Program-made: the position numbers and the translations under genes
Notes under the pieces: model-generated
Seen by the model: only the letters and a program-made list of their open reading frames with translations
Databases searched by the model: none
Told to the model about the DNA's origin: nothing
In this document: piece after piece, positions 6,890 to 6,910 of the stretch
How the letters are laid out: each line of letters opens with the position of its first letter
How positions within the stretch are numbered: the first letter of the stretch is position 1
DNA from: JANQTF01 sp036835375
GTDB taxonomy: Bacteria > Bacteroidota > Bacteroidia > J057
Direction of reading: 5' to 3'
Assembly (NCBI GenBank): GCA_036835375.1
Contig: DAITMB010000193.1
Span: 1 to 6,910, forward strand
Length of the DNA stretch: 6,910 bases

Positions 6890-6906
6890 GTGAGAAGAAG
6901 GGGGAG
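6890..6906. repeat. 17-bp direct repeat, copy 2
   Basis: GTGAGAAGAAGGGGGAG matches the copy at 6745-6761 at 16 of 17 bases, in the same orientation. It directly follows the palindrome at 6876-6889 and lies upstream of the candidate kinase promoter. No further copy was found by eye elsewhere in the window. Confidence 0.55.
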
Positions 6907-6910
6907 TGTT

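Overview
The window carries three complete protein genes and little intergenic DNA. It reads as ordinary bacterial chromosome, most likely from a member of the Bacteroidota. The main pointers are the MutS N-terminus (a TPLMKQY...IKAKYPGA..LFRVGDFYE block and a GPNMAGKS Walker A, which I recall as typical of MutS from that phylum), the HKL.P...LGL form of the histidine phosphotransfer site, the lack of strong Shine-Dalgarno sequences, and one TAnnTTTG-type promoter element. This placement rests on recalled family patterns, not on a search. I see no phage, IS, CRISPR, tRNA or rRNA sequence.

Layout: (1) 1-44 is a short left edge. It may hold the first codons of another minus-strand gene that leaves the window. 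(2) 45-2720, minus strand, is mutS, the mismatch-recognition ATPase, with all catalytic motifs and a beta-clamp-binding motif. (3) 2721-2755 is a 35-bp gap between divergent starts. It contains a possible three-codon leader ORF whose stop overlaps the next gene's start. (4) 2756-4270, plus strand, is a multi-pass membrane glycosyltransferase of the ArnT/PMT-like (GT39/GT83-type) superfamily. (5) 4277-6718, minus strand, is a hybrid sensor histidine kinase with two membrane helices, a CHASE3-like extracytoplasmic helical sensor, HisKA, HATPase, receiver and Hpt. It converges on the glycosyltransferase across only 6 bp. (6) 6719-6910 is the upstream region of the kinase. It has a candidate promoter element, an imperfect palindrome, and a 17-bp direct repeat (16/17 identical) with copies 145 bp apart.

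The three genes do not form an operon, because neighbours are divergent or convergent, and no shared pathway is evident. MutS is housekeeping DNA repair in the cytoplasm. The glycosyltransferase probably moves a sugar from a polyprenyl-phosphate donor at the outer face of the inner membrane. The kinase senses an unknown signal and relays phosphate His-Asp-His to a regulator not encoded here. I find no convincing undescribed system. The most noteworthy non-coding signal is the repeat/palindrome arrangement upstream of the kinase.
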